A stretch of DNA of 64,000 nucleotides from assembly GCA_964036045.1 (NCBI GenBank), contig OZ038381.1, positions 161,390,283 through 161,454,282 of the forward strand, written 5' to 3'. Source of the stretch: Eutreptiella sp. 'Long Island Sound 2002'. Taxonomy: Eukaryota; Euglenozoa; Euglenophyceae; Eutreptiales; Eutreptiaceae. The position numbers and the translations under genes are program-made. Shown here in pieces: positions 48,001 to 57,491 of the stretch (its first letter is position 1; each line of letters begins with the position of its first letter). The notes beneath the pieces were generated by a model. That model saw nothing but the letters and a program-made list of their open reading frames with translations, was not told where the DNA came from and made no database searches.

Positions 48001-50418
48001 GGTAGCGCTTTACAACTCATTGGACCATACCATTGACATCACCTCCTGGACAGCAGAGCAGTGATGGACGTTTGCTTTGGGACTTCCCTGGGCCTGGGCT
48101 TCGGGGTTGGAGCATTCAAGCCCTCTGCTGCACCTAACAAGGGACTGGAAGAGGGCAGGAATGTTAATTTTTGCTGCTGCTGCCTAAAGGCCCTTGTAGG
48201 ACAACTTCAAACAGCATGGGTCGTTGGCATCAAGGAGAGCCCATTTTCTCAAGAAAAGACACAATCATCAGCGTTCCAAACATAAGCATGCAAAAAGTAC
48301 AAGCAAGCAAATGGATATAAGTGCTTGCTTGCAATTGGAGCGGTGGTTTACATTGCTGCTTGCTGGACGCTACATGCACCTGCTGCTGGGCAAATTCCTA
48401 TCCCTATCCATTCATAGGTGGTATGCGGAATTGGCAGGGATGATGATGGCCTTTGAGCGCGAATTGGATCATGAAGAAATGCAACAACAGCGTTCACTTT
48501 ATTCAATACACATGCAAAACAAAGCAAAGAAGAACGCCAGCTCAACCGGCGTTTCTAGCAGTTTGAAGGAATTCTACTTTGAGATCTCTGTGCATGATCC
48601 CTCCTGGAAGCTGAAGACTTGCGAGGTGCACATTTAGCCCCTACTCGTAGTTTCAGAGTGATCCTCCCTCTGCAAAGCCTGAGCTGCCCCTGCCCGGAAC
48701 AACATGGTGCCAAATTGGAGTTTCTGATTGATTGTTGATGCATGTTGAGTCCAAATTGACTGATTCTCAGGGCTTGCGGACCATGCAGCCAGCAATTTAT
48801 GTGATTTTCTGGGAGTCTTGTCTGCTACAGTTCTGTCAGTTTTGTTGAGCAATCGTTGTTGCAGTCCATCCAGGAGCATTGCTGCCAAAAGGTGTTCAGG
48901 GGGCATCACCATTTTTGTTTTGGTTTCAGAAATTGAAGGCATTGGGCGAGAGGCCATCGCGAGGTTTCAAGAGAACCCAGCACGATACACAAAGAGCGTG
49001 AGGGGCAACATCGCCGACAGAAATCTGCTCTCTTCTCTGTCTAACACACAGACACACATGCAATCACACGTCATTGCCCATCAGACATCAACCTGCCCTG
49101 ACGGTGACCCTTGGTTGGTTGCAGGTCCTCCAGAGTTCACAAGGCACATTCCACGATTGCACATATAGGCCTCGCCCCCCCCCCCCCCCCCCACACACAC
49201 ACACCTCCAGTTGTTTGGAACCCCCCCCTGCGGCCCCTGGAACCAATATTTCAATAATAGAGTAAGGGACGTCAGATGTTCGTTGGGGCTATATGCTTCA
49301 CCTCCTCCGATAGCAATGGCGGTTGTTGGGTGGTTCTTGTGGTTTTTCTTGTTGTTATTTTTTTTCTGGAGAAAAAATTTTGTTTTTGACCCCTTTCCCC
49401 CGTCCCCAAAAAAGTGTACGCGACCTACGCCTATTCATTCATCACTTATTTCGGCACGCAATTTATGCCCCCCCCCCCCCCTGTAAAGTGCACGCGACTC
49501 ATGTAAAAAAAAAATACGCAATTTGTGCCGTTTTTCGCACTTGTCCCACGCTTTACTCTTGCAGCAAAAACAAAAATGATGCACGCAGGTTTCAGGGGAA
49601 GCAGATGACGTCTAGAAAGTACAAGGGACTGAAAGATAGATGCATTGGCACAGAGGATGGATCTGGAAGACTGACCCTGTTTTTGAGAAAGCTGTCCACC
49701 AGGAGCTTCTGGTGTGCTTGAAGGCACATAGCTGACGGCAGTTGCTGACTAAAGGTTTCTTCATCATCTTCATCTTAGAATGGGCAGGGCAGGACTGAGA
49801 AGTCCTGCGAATCACCTGCTTCCTTATGCCACAGAGCAGCCCCAGGCATGGGAGAAATTCTCGAAATGGTGTAAGGAGTGGGCAGGGGTTTGATCAACAG
49901 GGTCTTGGTGGTTTGGCCAACCCCCGTTCGTTCTTTGGTCATTATCGCCCAAAGCCTACCACATCGATTATTTTAAGGACTTCAAGCACCGCAACCCACT
50001 TTCCAACCCATCAAACCACCTGAAGCAGCCTAGTCTGCACTTGTAGGATCATCCATCAAATCCAAAACAGCTCATGGGGTTCACAAATGCACGTGCAAAG
50101 CCTGTGAATACCTCAGCTCCATCACTGGGGGGTTGAAGTGTTGGTGATGAGTGTTGTGGCAAGGCATCTTAGGTCAGTTCCTCCCCTTTGTAGGGGCAAG
50201 AGCTGGACGGAATCACGCAAGACTTTCTGAATAAGTTAGAGCTGCACAGCACCTCGGTCGAGGAGGTTCTGGAGTACAGTGATGTGGATTTGGCGGAGCT
50301 CTTGACGGTGGATTTCAAATACAACGTGCTACAGCGCAACAAATTGAAGGCCTGGCTGCAGAAGCAAAATGCGGTGTGTTCCAGCCCCACTGTGCCCCTC
50401 GCGATACGGATTCGCTGA
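26855..50418 (+). CDS. TRPV-family cation channel gene, 8 exons supported
   Basis: The exons are 26855-27001, 27125-27578, 28340-28579, 35260-35591, 42628-42928, 45875-46232, 48418-48625 and 50194-50418, all with GT...AG borders and matching phases. The first seven total 2040 nt (680 codons). The eighth adds 74 codons and stops at TGA 50416-50418, giving about 754 residues; known TRPVs have 730-870. Domain order is ankyrin repeats, S1-S4, S4-S5 linker, S5-pore-S6 and a helical C-terminus, as in tetrameric calcium-permeable TRPV channels of the plasma membrane, cilia or inner membranes. S6 contains LLLNLLIAMMGNTY, almost identical to animal TRPV. The first exon could be preceded by another, and the eighth could splice on (GCG/GTGTGT at 50374) to possible exons near 52.3-52.7 kb. 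Introns 3, 4, 5, 6 and 7 are 6.7, 7.0, 2.9, 2.2 and 1.6 kb and full of repeats. Physiological role is inference. Confidence 0.88.
27125..27578 (+). CDS. TRPV-like gene, exon 2 (ankyrin repeats 2-5)
   Basis: Ankyrin motifs appear in order: GAAPIHAAVLYQKQEIAKAL, then YVGENILHIAIIQQNIQLVQ with WLLEKAPG, GGYPLLFAVASNQMDMVEAI, and DKHGNSALHLA. YVGEN.LHIAI..QN..LV closely follows TRPV5/6-type ankyrin 3 (Y.GEN.LHIAI.N.N..LV). The TYFGGYPLLFA segment matches TRPV Y.GE.PL.FAA. The donor GCAG/GTGCGG at 27579 leaves phase 1. The frame runs on about 120 nt into the intron but loses ankyrin character. Confidence 0.9.
28085..28240. repeat. Degenerate hexanucleotide (GCAGTT/ACAGCT) microsatellite in intron 2
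   Basis: CAG-anchored hexamers run for about 150 bp, best preserved at 28140-28162. They lie within intron 2 of the TRPV-like gene. Confidence 0.8.
28340..28579 (+). CDS. TRPV-like gene, exon 3 (last ankyrin repeat, pre-S1)
   Basis: Acceptor CTTCTGCTCCTGCAG ends at 28339. The incoming G completes a Val codon, and the exon reads VHDLKDMYDFCCEE, then NVEGLSPLALAAAMGNKDMF with EHILKK, and LKAWTYGPVVCYM. ..G.TPL.LAA..GN..MF.H...K and .WTYGP are diagnostic of the last TRPV ankyrin repeat and the segment that packs against it. Donor CTGG/GTATGG at 28580, phase 1. Confidence 0.9.
28640..28830. repeat. 34-36-bp GC-rich minisatellite, block 1 (intron 3)
   Basis: Degenerate units around GGGAGCTGTGCACGCGGGCAGC. 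The same family continues at 29205-29705. Confidence 0.7.
28837..28900. repeat. (GT)n microsatellite, duplicated context
   Basis: Two TG runs flank TTCCCTCATGAAGTGTG. A second copy with TTCCCTCACGAAGTGTG lies at 29163-29212, so the block was duplicated together with the neighbouring minisatellite. Confidence 0.9.
29163..29212. repeat. (GT)n microsatellite, second copy
   Basis: See the copy at 28837. The sequence between the TG runs is the same except for T to C. Confidence 0.9.
29205..29705. repeat. 34-36-bp GC-rich minisatellite, block 2 (intron 3)
   Basis: About 13 degenerate units with GGGAGCTGCAC.C..GGGCAGC cores. The open frames across it on both strands are Cys/Pro-rich artefacts. Confidence 0.7.
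30003..30805. repeat. 800-bp dispersed repeat, copy 1 (intron 3)
   Basis: Direct repeat of 31789-32590, similar over its whole length by eye, sharing GGGACTAGCAAGAGGGAG, GGAATATGATGGAGGACCCG, CACAAAGAGCAGGGGCTCTA and GGAGCGTTCTCCGGTAGAAA. No terminal repeats or coding capacity were recognised. Copy 1 ends inside the first unit of the GTGCACGGGGGTGAAGACCC minisatellite-like sequence. Confidence 0.9.
31040..31140. repeat. Dispersed units of the GGGGACCC..GAGAATGCAGGGG minisatellite family
   Basis: Two decayed units (ATCCCGAGAAGGCAGGGGTG and GACCCTAAGAAGGCTGGGGT), each followed by ATGTAGCCAT. They are related to the array at 10381-10915. Confidence 0.75.
31373..31577 (+). pseudogene. Cys-rich C-terminal exon of a transposase-like gene
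   Basis: After acceptor-like TTTTGTATTCACAG a frame continues from about 31380 as YGLWPHVPKSMWAKEEATID, then an acidic stretch and CCQLCGYHSGDLFECGTCHL with NMCASYMPLHSC, stopping at TGA 31585-31587. CxxC...CxxC...C...H.C resembles the C-terminal Cys-rich domain of PiggyBac-like transposases and the cluster at 11500. Upstream frames are broken. It lies in intron 3 of the TRPV-like gene on the same strand and, with its own stop, is not part of the channel. Confidence 0.35.
31789..32590. repeat. 800-bp dispersed repeat, copy 2 (intron 3)
   Basis: Partner of 30003-30805. Differences include small indels and substitutions (GTCAAGCGACTCGC/GTTAAGCGACTCAC). The 42-bp minisatellite follows directly. 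Confidence 0.9.
32536..33430. repeat. 42-bp minisatellite, split by a 270-bp insertion
   Basis: GTGCAC/GTGCAT anchors at 32687, 32729, 32771, 32813 and 32855 are exactly 42 bp apart. The unit translates as a 14-residue LVCTGVGHPSLRPQ repeat, but conservation is at DNA level. The array breaks at about 32880 and resumes at about 33148 with CGCCCTCAGTTAGTGTGCG. Nearly the same words stand just before the break (CGCCCTCAGTTGGTGTGCG), as expected for an insertion or unequal duplication. Confidence 0.85.
33431..33839. other. No gene recognised; poly-C/poly-G rich intron 3 sequence
   Basis: C runs at 33466 and G runs at 33598 and 33718-33738. Proline-rich minus frames are artefacts of these. Confidence 0.4.
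33840..33966. repeat. TGCTG/TGTCA pentamer tract, block 1
   Basis: Degenerate 5-bp repeats (TGTGC, TGCTG, TGCGA) ending in a clean TCATG x5 run at 33943-33965. Confidence 0.85.
34049..34384. repeat. 168-bp direct duplication
   Basis: Two adjacent copies begin with GATGGAATGGGCCCC (34049 and 34217) and contain GCCATGCATGGCGCGAAGGA and GGACCAAGCTAGGCCCACCA. Divergence is about 10% by eye. On the minus strand the second copy reads on into the GAACEGQTHHCLTKC element fragment (about 34400-34490). Confidence 0.93.
34500..34905. repeat. TGCTG pentamer satellite, degenerate, block 2
   Basis: About 75 units of TGCTG with frequent TGATG, TGTTG, TACTG and TGGTG variants in strict 5-bp register. The open frames on both strands are artefacts of the 5-bp period. 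This unit is distinct from GGTGT but has the same length. Confidence 0.92.
34906..35259. other. End of TRPV-like intron 3
   Basis: No repeat recognised. The acceptor CGCCATCCACTCTTAG ends at 35259. Confidence 0.5.
35260..35591 (+). CDS. TRPV-like gene, exon 4 (pre-S1 helix and S1)
   Basis: The incoming G plus GC makes Gly, then LEQPTVDDDGNVQDSLIALE. The second half, YEARLEMIMLPAIKGLLDKK followed by WDYFGKPIFKRK, matches the TRPV pre-S1 pattern (...PV..L...KW..YG...F). S1 is the hydrophobic run FFFVVQILWTISVVI before NHYRSKPTNLSE. The long S1-S2 extracellular linker of animal TRPVs is short here. Donor GAG/GTAATG at 35592, phase 0. Confidence 0.88.
35592..37058. other. TRPV-like intron 4, first part
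   Basis: Three dispersed units of the GGGGACC..GAGA..GCAGGGGTG family lie at 35997-36140. A 101-codon plus frame at 36316-36621 has Cys pairs (KCVFCHPC) but no recognised domain. T and G runs near 37010-37080 precede MITE copy C. Confidence 0.45.
37059..37719. mobile_element. hAT-like MITE, copy C, complete (661 bp)
   Basis: Bounded by the perfect 8-bp direct repeat GTGTCAAC (37051-37058 and 37720-37727). Left GGGGGGTGGACTCC...CACGCCAACTACCCC is inverted at the right as GGGGTAGTTGGTGTCC...AAGGAGTCGCCCC. The interior is colinear with copy B, including the CCCTAA/CCCTAG tract (37255-37410), followed by its GGTTAGGTTTAGGG inverse. It has no coding capacity and lies in intron 4 of the TRPV-like gene. 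Confidence 0.85.
37255..37410. repeat. Telomere-like CCCTAA/CCCTAG tract inside MITE C
   Basis: About 25 hexamers, mainly CCCTAA, CCCTAG and CCCTAC, longer and cleaner than in copy B. Confidence 0.85.
37720..38121. other. Intron 4 spacer
   Basis: Nothing recognised between MITE C and the second Harbinger-like element. A TATAAAGATTG-like word near 37918 has no support as a promoter. Confidence 0.4.
38122..38844. mobile_element. PIF/Harbinger-like DNA transposon, copy 2 (723 bp)
   Basis: The left end GGGGGCGCCTTAAGCGCAGT and the right end, read inverted, GGGGGAATCCTTGCACTGCG are homologous to copy 1. The 3-bp target duplication TAG flanks it (38119-38121 and 38845-38847). It shares GGGCGTCTAGCCGTACTGGA at the left and AAGGGGTGTGCCTTGGGG with GTAGCGCGCACTGCGCGCGC at the right. 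The centre differs from copy 1. A 164-codon frame (38140-38634) ends in KDVWLYHNWKPEFDVDSLLQ, then DEVDTYEALALAGRVSELSN. That may be another part of the same transposase, but no catalytic motif is visible. Confidence 0.75.
38845..42627. other. TRPV-like intron 4, remainder
   Basis: Nearly 3.8 kb with short Cys/His-containing plus frames (39407-39706, 40091-40282, 40107-40460). They look like decayed transposase or zinc-finger coding sequence and shift frame repeatedly. A C15 run is at 39271-39285. A TG-rich segment is at 40900-40980. No intact gene was found. The branch/pyrimidine tract CCCTTCTGCCCTGTTATCCC precedes the acceptor at 42627. Confidence 0.4.
42628..42928 (+). CDS. TRPV-like gene, exon 5 (S2, S3, S4)
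   Basis: After acceptor CCTGGCATTCTGCAG the frame reads FPISNGFIIAAEAIVGIMVL (S2) and runs through VVEIAKRGVKAYF. LDNVTSLSFNLLYLVGFIFR is S3 (TRPV: ..WN..D.......F). DDVCHGFAALVGWMTMFFFL is S4, matching the TRPV ....A...GW.N.LYF.RG segment. S4 lacks regularly spaced arginines, as expected for TRPV channels. Donor CTAG/GTCCTA at 42929, phase 1. Confidence 0.9.
42929..45874. other. TRPV-like intron 5
   Basis: It holds two 30-bp tandem units (GGCTGGGGCAGGCACAAATG at 43378 and 43408), a (CCGTGG)n/(CTGTGG)n tract (43447-43520) and a G run of about 20 nt at 44441-44459. Open frames between 43650 and 44400 are low in complexity. No gene recognised. Confidence 0.5.
43378..43520. repeat. 30-bp doublet plus CCGTGG hexamer microsatellite
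   Basis: Two and a half copies of a 30-bp unit, then hexamers CCGTGG x4 and degenerate CTGTGG. Confidence 0.9.
45875..46232 (+). CDS. TRPV-like gene, exon 6 (S4-S5 linker, S5, pore, S6)
   Basis: The incoming G plus GT makes Gly, then LRQFGPFIIMIKEMLINDMR (S4-S5 linker; TRPV ....G...VMI.K....D..RF). AAVYVSVLMGYTMSLYLTL is S5. FEHMKELMLLGTVGELPG is the pore helix and filter: TVGEL corresponds to TIGMGDL of TRPV1-4, with one acidic residue, which suggests cation and probably calcium permeation. ILLFTYIVFVVVLLLNLLIA with MMGNTYTKV is S6. Only about 13 residues lie between the filter and S6, close to animal TRPVs. Donor AAGAAG/GTGCAG at 46233, phase 2. Confidence 0.93.
46233..48417. other. TRPV-like intron 6
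   Basis: Contains G18 (46481-46498), C15 (46800-46814), C20 (46831-46850) and C13 (47377-47389) runs, and a three-copy 41-bp repeat (46619-46735). CAAGTTTTGA.AGATAG.GG occurs twice (46532 and 46877). No gene found. The acceptor CCCTATCCATTCATAG ends at 48417. Confidence 0.5.
46619..46735. repeat. 41-bp tandem repeat, three copies (intron 6)
   Basis: Units of TTTGGTCCTTGTTCTGCTTT followed by CTTTGAAGGGGGTAATATGCC. The third unit is divergent at its end. Confidence 0.9.
48418..48625 (+). CDS. TRPV-like gene, exon 7 (post-S6 helix)
   Basis: AG from exon 6 plus G gives Arg, then WYAELAGMMMAFERELDHEE and MQQQRSLYSIHMQNKAKK. In animal TRPVs the TRP helix after S6 has the form ...E....W..Q.A...L..E..L. 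The ATRRWYAELAGMMMAFEREL join reproduces this pattern, including the key Trp. A Ser-rich and then LKEFYFEISVHDPSWKLKTC segment follows. Donor GAG/GTGCAC at 48626, phase 0; without it a stop follows three codons later. Confidence 0.82.
48626..50193. other. TRPV-like intron 7, with a possible alternative exon
   Basis: A frame at 48930-49030 (EIEGIGREAIARFQENPARY, after acceptor TTTGGTTTCAG) is protein-like but needs phase 1, whereas exon 7 ends in phase 0. I leave it out. C14 runs lie at 49169 and 49471, with an (AC)n tract at 49188-49204. Confidence 0.45.
50194..50418 (+). CDS. TRPV-like gene, exon 8 (SAM-like helical domain)
   Basis: The acceptor CTCCCCTTTGTAG ends at 50193. Of the three frames only one is open: GQELDGITQDFLNKLELHST, then VEEVLEYSDVDLAELLTVDF and YNVLQRNKLKAWLQKQ. 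The spacing of DLAELL.VD, a gap, then QRNKL..WL resembles the last three helices of a SAM domain (.DL..L...DL......R.KL...I). The usual first-helix Trp is absent, so the domain call is tentative. The frame may end at TGA 50416-50418 or splice at GCG/GTGTGT (50374). It is phase 0 and joins exon 7 directly. Confidence 0.6.
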   Translation, partial: GQELDGITQDFLNKLELHSTSVEEVLEYSDVDLAELLTVDFKYNVLQRNKLKAWLQKQNAVCSSPTVPLAIRIR

Positions 50419-53100
<2,682 letters not shown>

Positions 53101-53129
53101 GATCTCTCCTTGGCTCCGTGTATTCTGGC

Positions 53130-54262
53130 CCCCAAAATGGCAGGCAAAAAAAAACGTATGCAAGTGTCAAGCATGCCAGAAGTGCAAGAAGCGCCGAACC
53201 ACCACCCCAGACCCCCAGAATCCTGGTCAGTACCGCCCCAGCCGCTCCGCCCCAGCATGAGCTTCCACGCCAGATTCGTGGGGGGGGTGCAGCTGGACCA
53301 GGTGAGGCGAGATTCCTGGCAAGGTGTAAACTGCAGCTGAGGAGTATGTACTTAGCTGCGTGTGTCTCAGGCAGTCATGTACCAAACCCCTCAGCACTGC
53401 AAGTCAGTCACAACACCTGAAGCGACCTGAACGCCACATCGGTGCAGAGGTGAAGTGGACCCCACTTTCATTGCCAGCTCTTTGTATGTGCCTGTGTTTG
53501 TCTGTTTCATTTTGACCCCATGAGTGGGTGCAAGTGTTCGGATGTTGTTGTTCAGAACGCAGCAAATGGGTTCCAAGTCCAAGTCCACCCACCAGGTAAA
53601 GCAAAGGGCTCACCAATAGATTTCGGGAGCATTCTTACCATCATTCGTCCTTACAATACGGGAGTGACAGTTTTTGATCGCGAGATCAATATGTCGTCCA
53701 ACACCCCTCCTAACCCAATTTGCCCACCACTGTGAAGGTTGTGGTACACATCCATCCATGGGTGTATACAGCTCTCATTGGAAAGTGTACAGTTTCTGTG
53801 TCATCTTCCCCTTGCGATGTGGGGGAGCGGCACACACCGTGCGCGCACCATGCATCTTTTTTATTTGGATAATTTTACTTGAACCCATTGTTTTGCTTTG
53901 GTGTTGCCCCGTGCCGTGTTGCTGAGCTGGTGCCCCAATTCACCCTGCATGCCATGAGGACTGCATTGTACATGTTATCCCTTGGTCTATAGCTCAGCAA
54001 CACAATTTCTTTGTCTTGGGTTCGAGCCGGTACCCCTGTCTTCTACAACCGCAGCAGTGCAAATGAGTGGGCTCCTGCTACAATTCTGAGTCCCTTGCAA
54101 CACCCTGGTGATTACCTATGCATACAATATGACGTGAGTGGGAAGGTGGTGATTCATGATACTGTTGCACACCACCGCCTCGAGTTCCACATTCGGAGCC
54201 CATCCCCATCCCCCTTAGCGTCTTCCAAATCTGAACCTGACAGGGTGCCCCCAGTAACTTGA
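53130..54262 (+). CDS. Putative small gene: CxCxxCxxC exon and SH3/Tudor-like terminal exon
   Basis: Three plus-strand pieces look like exons. (1) About 53130-53223: NGRQKKNVCKCQACQKCKKR followed by RTTTPDPQNP, ending at a good donor, CCTG/GTCAGT. Its frame has no ATG. (2) About 53527-53596: CKCSDVVVQNAANGFQVQVH, ending at the donor CCAG/GTAAAG. (3) About 53992-54262: after an acceptor-like GTCTATAG it reads LSNTISLSWVRAGTPVFYNR, then NEWAPATILS, YLCIQYDVSGKVVIHDTV and HHRLEFHIRSPSP, stopping at TGA 54260-54262. The third piece resembles SH3-like modules (G..V.Y......W.PA.I......Y.I.YD.......V). These occur in chromatin proteins and in retroelement integrases. Whether the three pieces join is inference. 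Confidence 0.4.
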
Positions 54263-56230
54263 TGAACAGCTGTTGTACATCAATCATTTTGATCAAGATT
54301 AAATTCAGACTGCAAGAAACTGATGCGATACCCGTTTCTTGGCTGTTTTCTTGGTGCCAATGTTGCTGTCAAGTACCTTTCTGTGAGGGTCCAATTGGGG
54401 GGTGAAAGCTGTGTACTGTGCACTGTGCACTGTGCGCGCACCATGCACCCGCGCCCACTGTGTTGACCTGATGACCAATTGCCATTTGTTGACCTGATGA
54501 CCAAGGGATCCCATCATACAGTGCATTCCTCGCAAACACACATGGACCCTCCCTCCTTAGCAGTCACCAATAGCGCCCTGGACCTGAAAAGCCATCTTCC
54601 TCAGCAGTAACCACCCACCCACCCACCCACCCACAAAAACAGCGTCCCATCATGGCCCATTGAGTTTTTGGTGTGAGGCCGCACCTGCACTATGGGGGGC
54701 CACGGAACCTCGTGGGAGGGGCTTTGTCAATCCCATGAGCCCCCTCCCCTTCATACAGTGCACTTGATGCACCCGCAAAATACCAAGCTCTGAAACACAT
54801 TGCAAGGCACCCTGGAGCAAAGTCTCACCTATGTACTTTTCTTCCACCGTAAGGGGAAAGTGCTGCTTAGGGTTGTCCACTGTCATCCACCGTCGCCTCA
54901 CATGTCTTTCACTCGGTTTATCATCCAGCCCCGCAGCAGTGTCCACCCCATGAAAATCCCCCACAACACACATCATGGGCTTTCTGCAAGCCAGCATTAA
55001 AGTTCGCATTAGCCAGCGCGACACACATGACACTCCAATGTTGCAGGGCAAACATGGGTGTCCGTCAAGAATCCATCCAATGGGTTGGGGCAAACATGGG
55101 TGCCTGTGAGCGAGGGCCCGTGAGTGCGCCGTGAGCATGAGGGCCCGGCCAACCGGCAGCACCACTTGTGTTAACAGGCAATCAAGCAGTGGGCTCAGCT
55201 GAGTGTTGTGCCTCACCCATCCCCGTGCTGGTGGTGGTGGGGTGCTTTGCAGCATGTCCTTGAGACCTGGCGGTAGGTGCCTGCGCCCATGTCTCCCCCC
55301 GTGGGAGGTTCTAGACTTCTGATGGTCCCTCAGGTGCAGATTAGAAATGAGATAAGAAACCAGGATTCTGAGCTTCCAAACAGAAACACCACAGCAGGAA
55401 AGGAATGCAAATGAAAGAGGCCTGAAATGATTGCCCGAGCACTCACAGGCACATCACCCAACACAGCACCCAGTAGTTGTGCATGGCACCTGGACGTGGA
55501 TATAAAACCATCCCAAGGGGGTGACAAAACACCCCAGCCCTGTTGTTCGCCATACCTACCCCCCATACTCTCACCCAAGTCTTCTTTCATCCCAGCACAT
55601 TTTGCCGAGGTGGGATTCCCTGGCATGGACAGGAATGGAATGCTGCATGGACACCACAGTGTGGCGTGCAGAGCCCGTTTTATTGTACATATCCTCCCTC
55701 CTTGAGGGACCTGATTTTCTGGCTCTTTCTTTCTGGGGAACGGCATTCTGGAGTGCACCTGCTCATACTCTGCTTTCTCATTGCCGCTCAGCCATGGATC
55801 AGTCATCATCAGCCCATGGACAAGTTGATGCCCCAGTGTTTTACAAAAAAATGGATGTCGACAATAAGCTGATGTGATTGGTGTCAGGCAATATGGATAA
55901 TGCATCAACATTGCCTTTGTAGCAAAGCACAATTCTCCTGCTTGTTAGCAAGTTTGTGGTTGATTTTGTGTGAATTTGGATCATGGAAAGAATCACATTT
56001 TGCTGGTTGACACGCCTTCTATAACCCCCCAACAGGGTGATAAAACGAGCCCCGTAAAATGGTGATAAAACCAGCCCCGGTGGGATAAAAAGCCCCACGG
56101 GGTCAAAAATGGCAAAAAACAGGCGCCGGGGGGGGGTTCATCTCCTATTTCGGGGTGGGTGTATACCTGCACCTGATGAATGTCAAAGCAGAGACTGCCA
56201 TTTTTGATTGTCCCAACCGCAGCGTGGGAT
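54263..56230. other. No gene recognised
   Basis: A short (CCAC)n run lies at 54608-54633. Two copies of TTGGGGCAAACATGGGTGCC-like sequence are at 55047 and 55085. Open frames at 55427-55877 overlap one another in three frames without a domain. Confidence 0.4.
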
Positions 56231-57491
56231 ACCTGCAACAGAGCGCGCACAATAGCAAATCATGCTATACAAACAAACCCTGAAATGACAGTAATCAATA
56301 ATGATAAAGACATACAAACATACAACAGCAATTAATCCAATAGCGAAGACATGATAGACCCAAATAATCGCAATTCCTACAGGCGCAATGCGACTGCGAC
56401 TCTCTCCGCACCCATGTGCCTATGCCCTCCTGCACCCCCCTCCTAGGCCATCTGAGGCCGGAACGTTGGACCTGGAGGCACAGGCCATATATGCTAATGT
56501 ACATTCCCCTGGACCATCCTTGCGGAGCCATGGTCCATCTACTTTTTTTCGGGTTTACACAAACTGACGGGGGTACTAAAAAACCAAGTAGACATGAAGA
56601 ATAAGATAGACAACAATGGGCTCATCAAACAATCAATGATTCAACCCAAAGGCTGAGACCAATACAGCACTAATCAGCGTATAATTGGACACAATCAAAA
56701 AAATGGGCACCACATCAGTGCACTGGTGACTTGCCACCATGTGCTGGTGCAACCACACATGGATAAAGATAAGCAACGGCCACTCAGCATCAAAAAGCTT
56801 ATGGCAAATCAGAATCAAGGAAAACTGCACTACAGTGCACTGGCAACCTGCTACCAGGCGCAAGCACAGTCTGGCTTAAGCTATAAGCCATGCGCAGCAC
56901 CACACCTGTGGCCTACACACTATGCTGCCTAGCCAACCGATGCACAATAATACATACGGGCACGGCACTGATGTTGTGTGTCCCCGTTTGCCCCCAACCA
57001 AGGCACTGTTCACCCCACAACCTAGTGGGTCGTGTTGGGGCCATTCTACATATAATAGTTTCTTGAAAAAGCCTGCAAAAGCTGAAAAAGCCAAATCGCC
57101 ACAATTATCAAACATATGCGTTTCCCGATATATGAACGACTAGCCCCTGAATCCGGCTGATTCAATTCCCTACCATGAAAATCACATGTCTGAAAGCAAA
57201 AATGTACACTCCTGTTCTACTGCAGCCTACTGCAGGTCTCAAGCGCCTACTTAAGCTCACCATATAGATGGGGGGCCTGGGGTCCTGAATGTGTGGTTGT
57301 CGTAATCAAAAAGTTGGCTTCCCCACCTACAGTGTTTCTGCAATAAAACAAACATCCCAAAGTAATGTTCTGAGTGGCTGCACACTATGCGGGGCAATGG
57401 GGTTGGTTTTGTAGGGAGGGGTAAGGAGCCACTTACGCATTGTGTTAAGAGTGGGGAGCCACCGCCGAACACCGCTTTGAAGGAAAACCCG
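56231..57491 (+). repeat. Left arm of a 1.26-kb inverted repeat
   Basis: Begins TGCAACAGAGCGCGCACAAT and is the reverse complement of 58466-59732. Correspondence can be followed throughout, e.g. CCTACAGGCGCAATGCGACT here and its complement near 59566, CACTGATGTTGTGTGTCCCC, and the GGTTTTGTAGGGAGGGGTAA block near the inner end. By eye, divergence is below about 8%, with small indels. No ORF with a recognisable domain is present in the arm. Confidence 0.95.

Noticed and set aside
48930-49030. Extra TRPV exon EIEGIGREAIARFQENPARY
   Set aside because: Both possible acceptors need an incoming phase 1, but exon 7 ends in phase 0 and joins the SAM-like exon directly. It could be an alternative exon, but sequence alone does not support it.
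53985-54030. tRNA-like A-box (TAGCTCAG) and B-box (GGGTTCGAGCC)
   Set aside because: The boxes are about 15 nt too close for a tRNA and lie inside the SH3-like coding exon. Coincidence.
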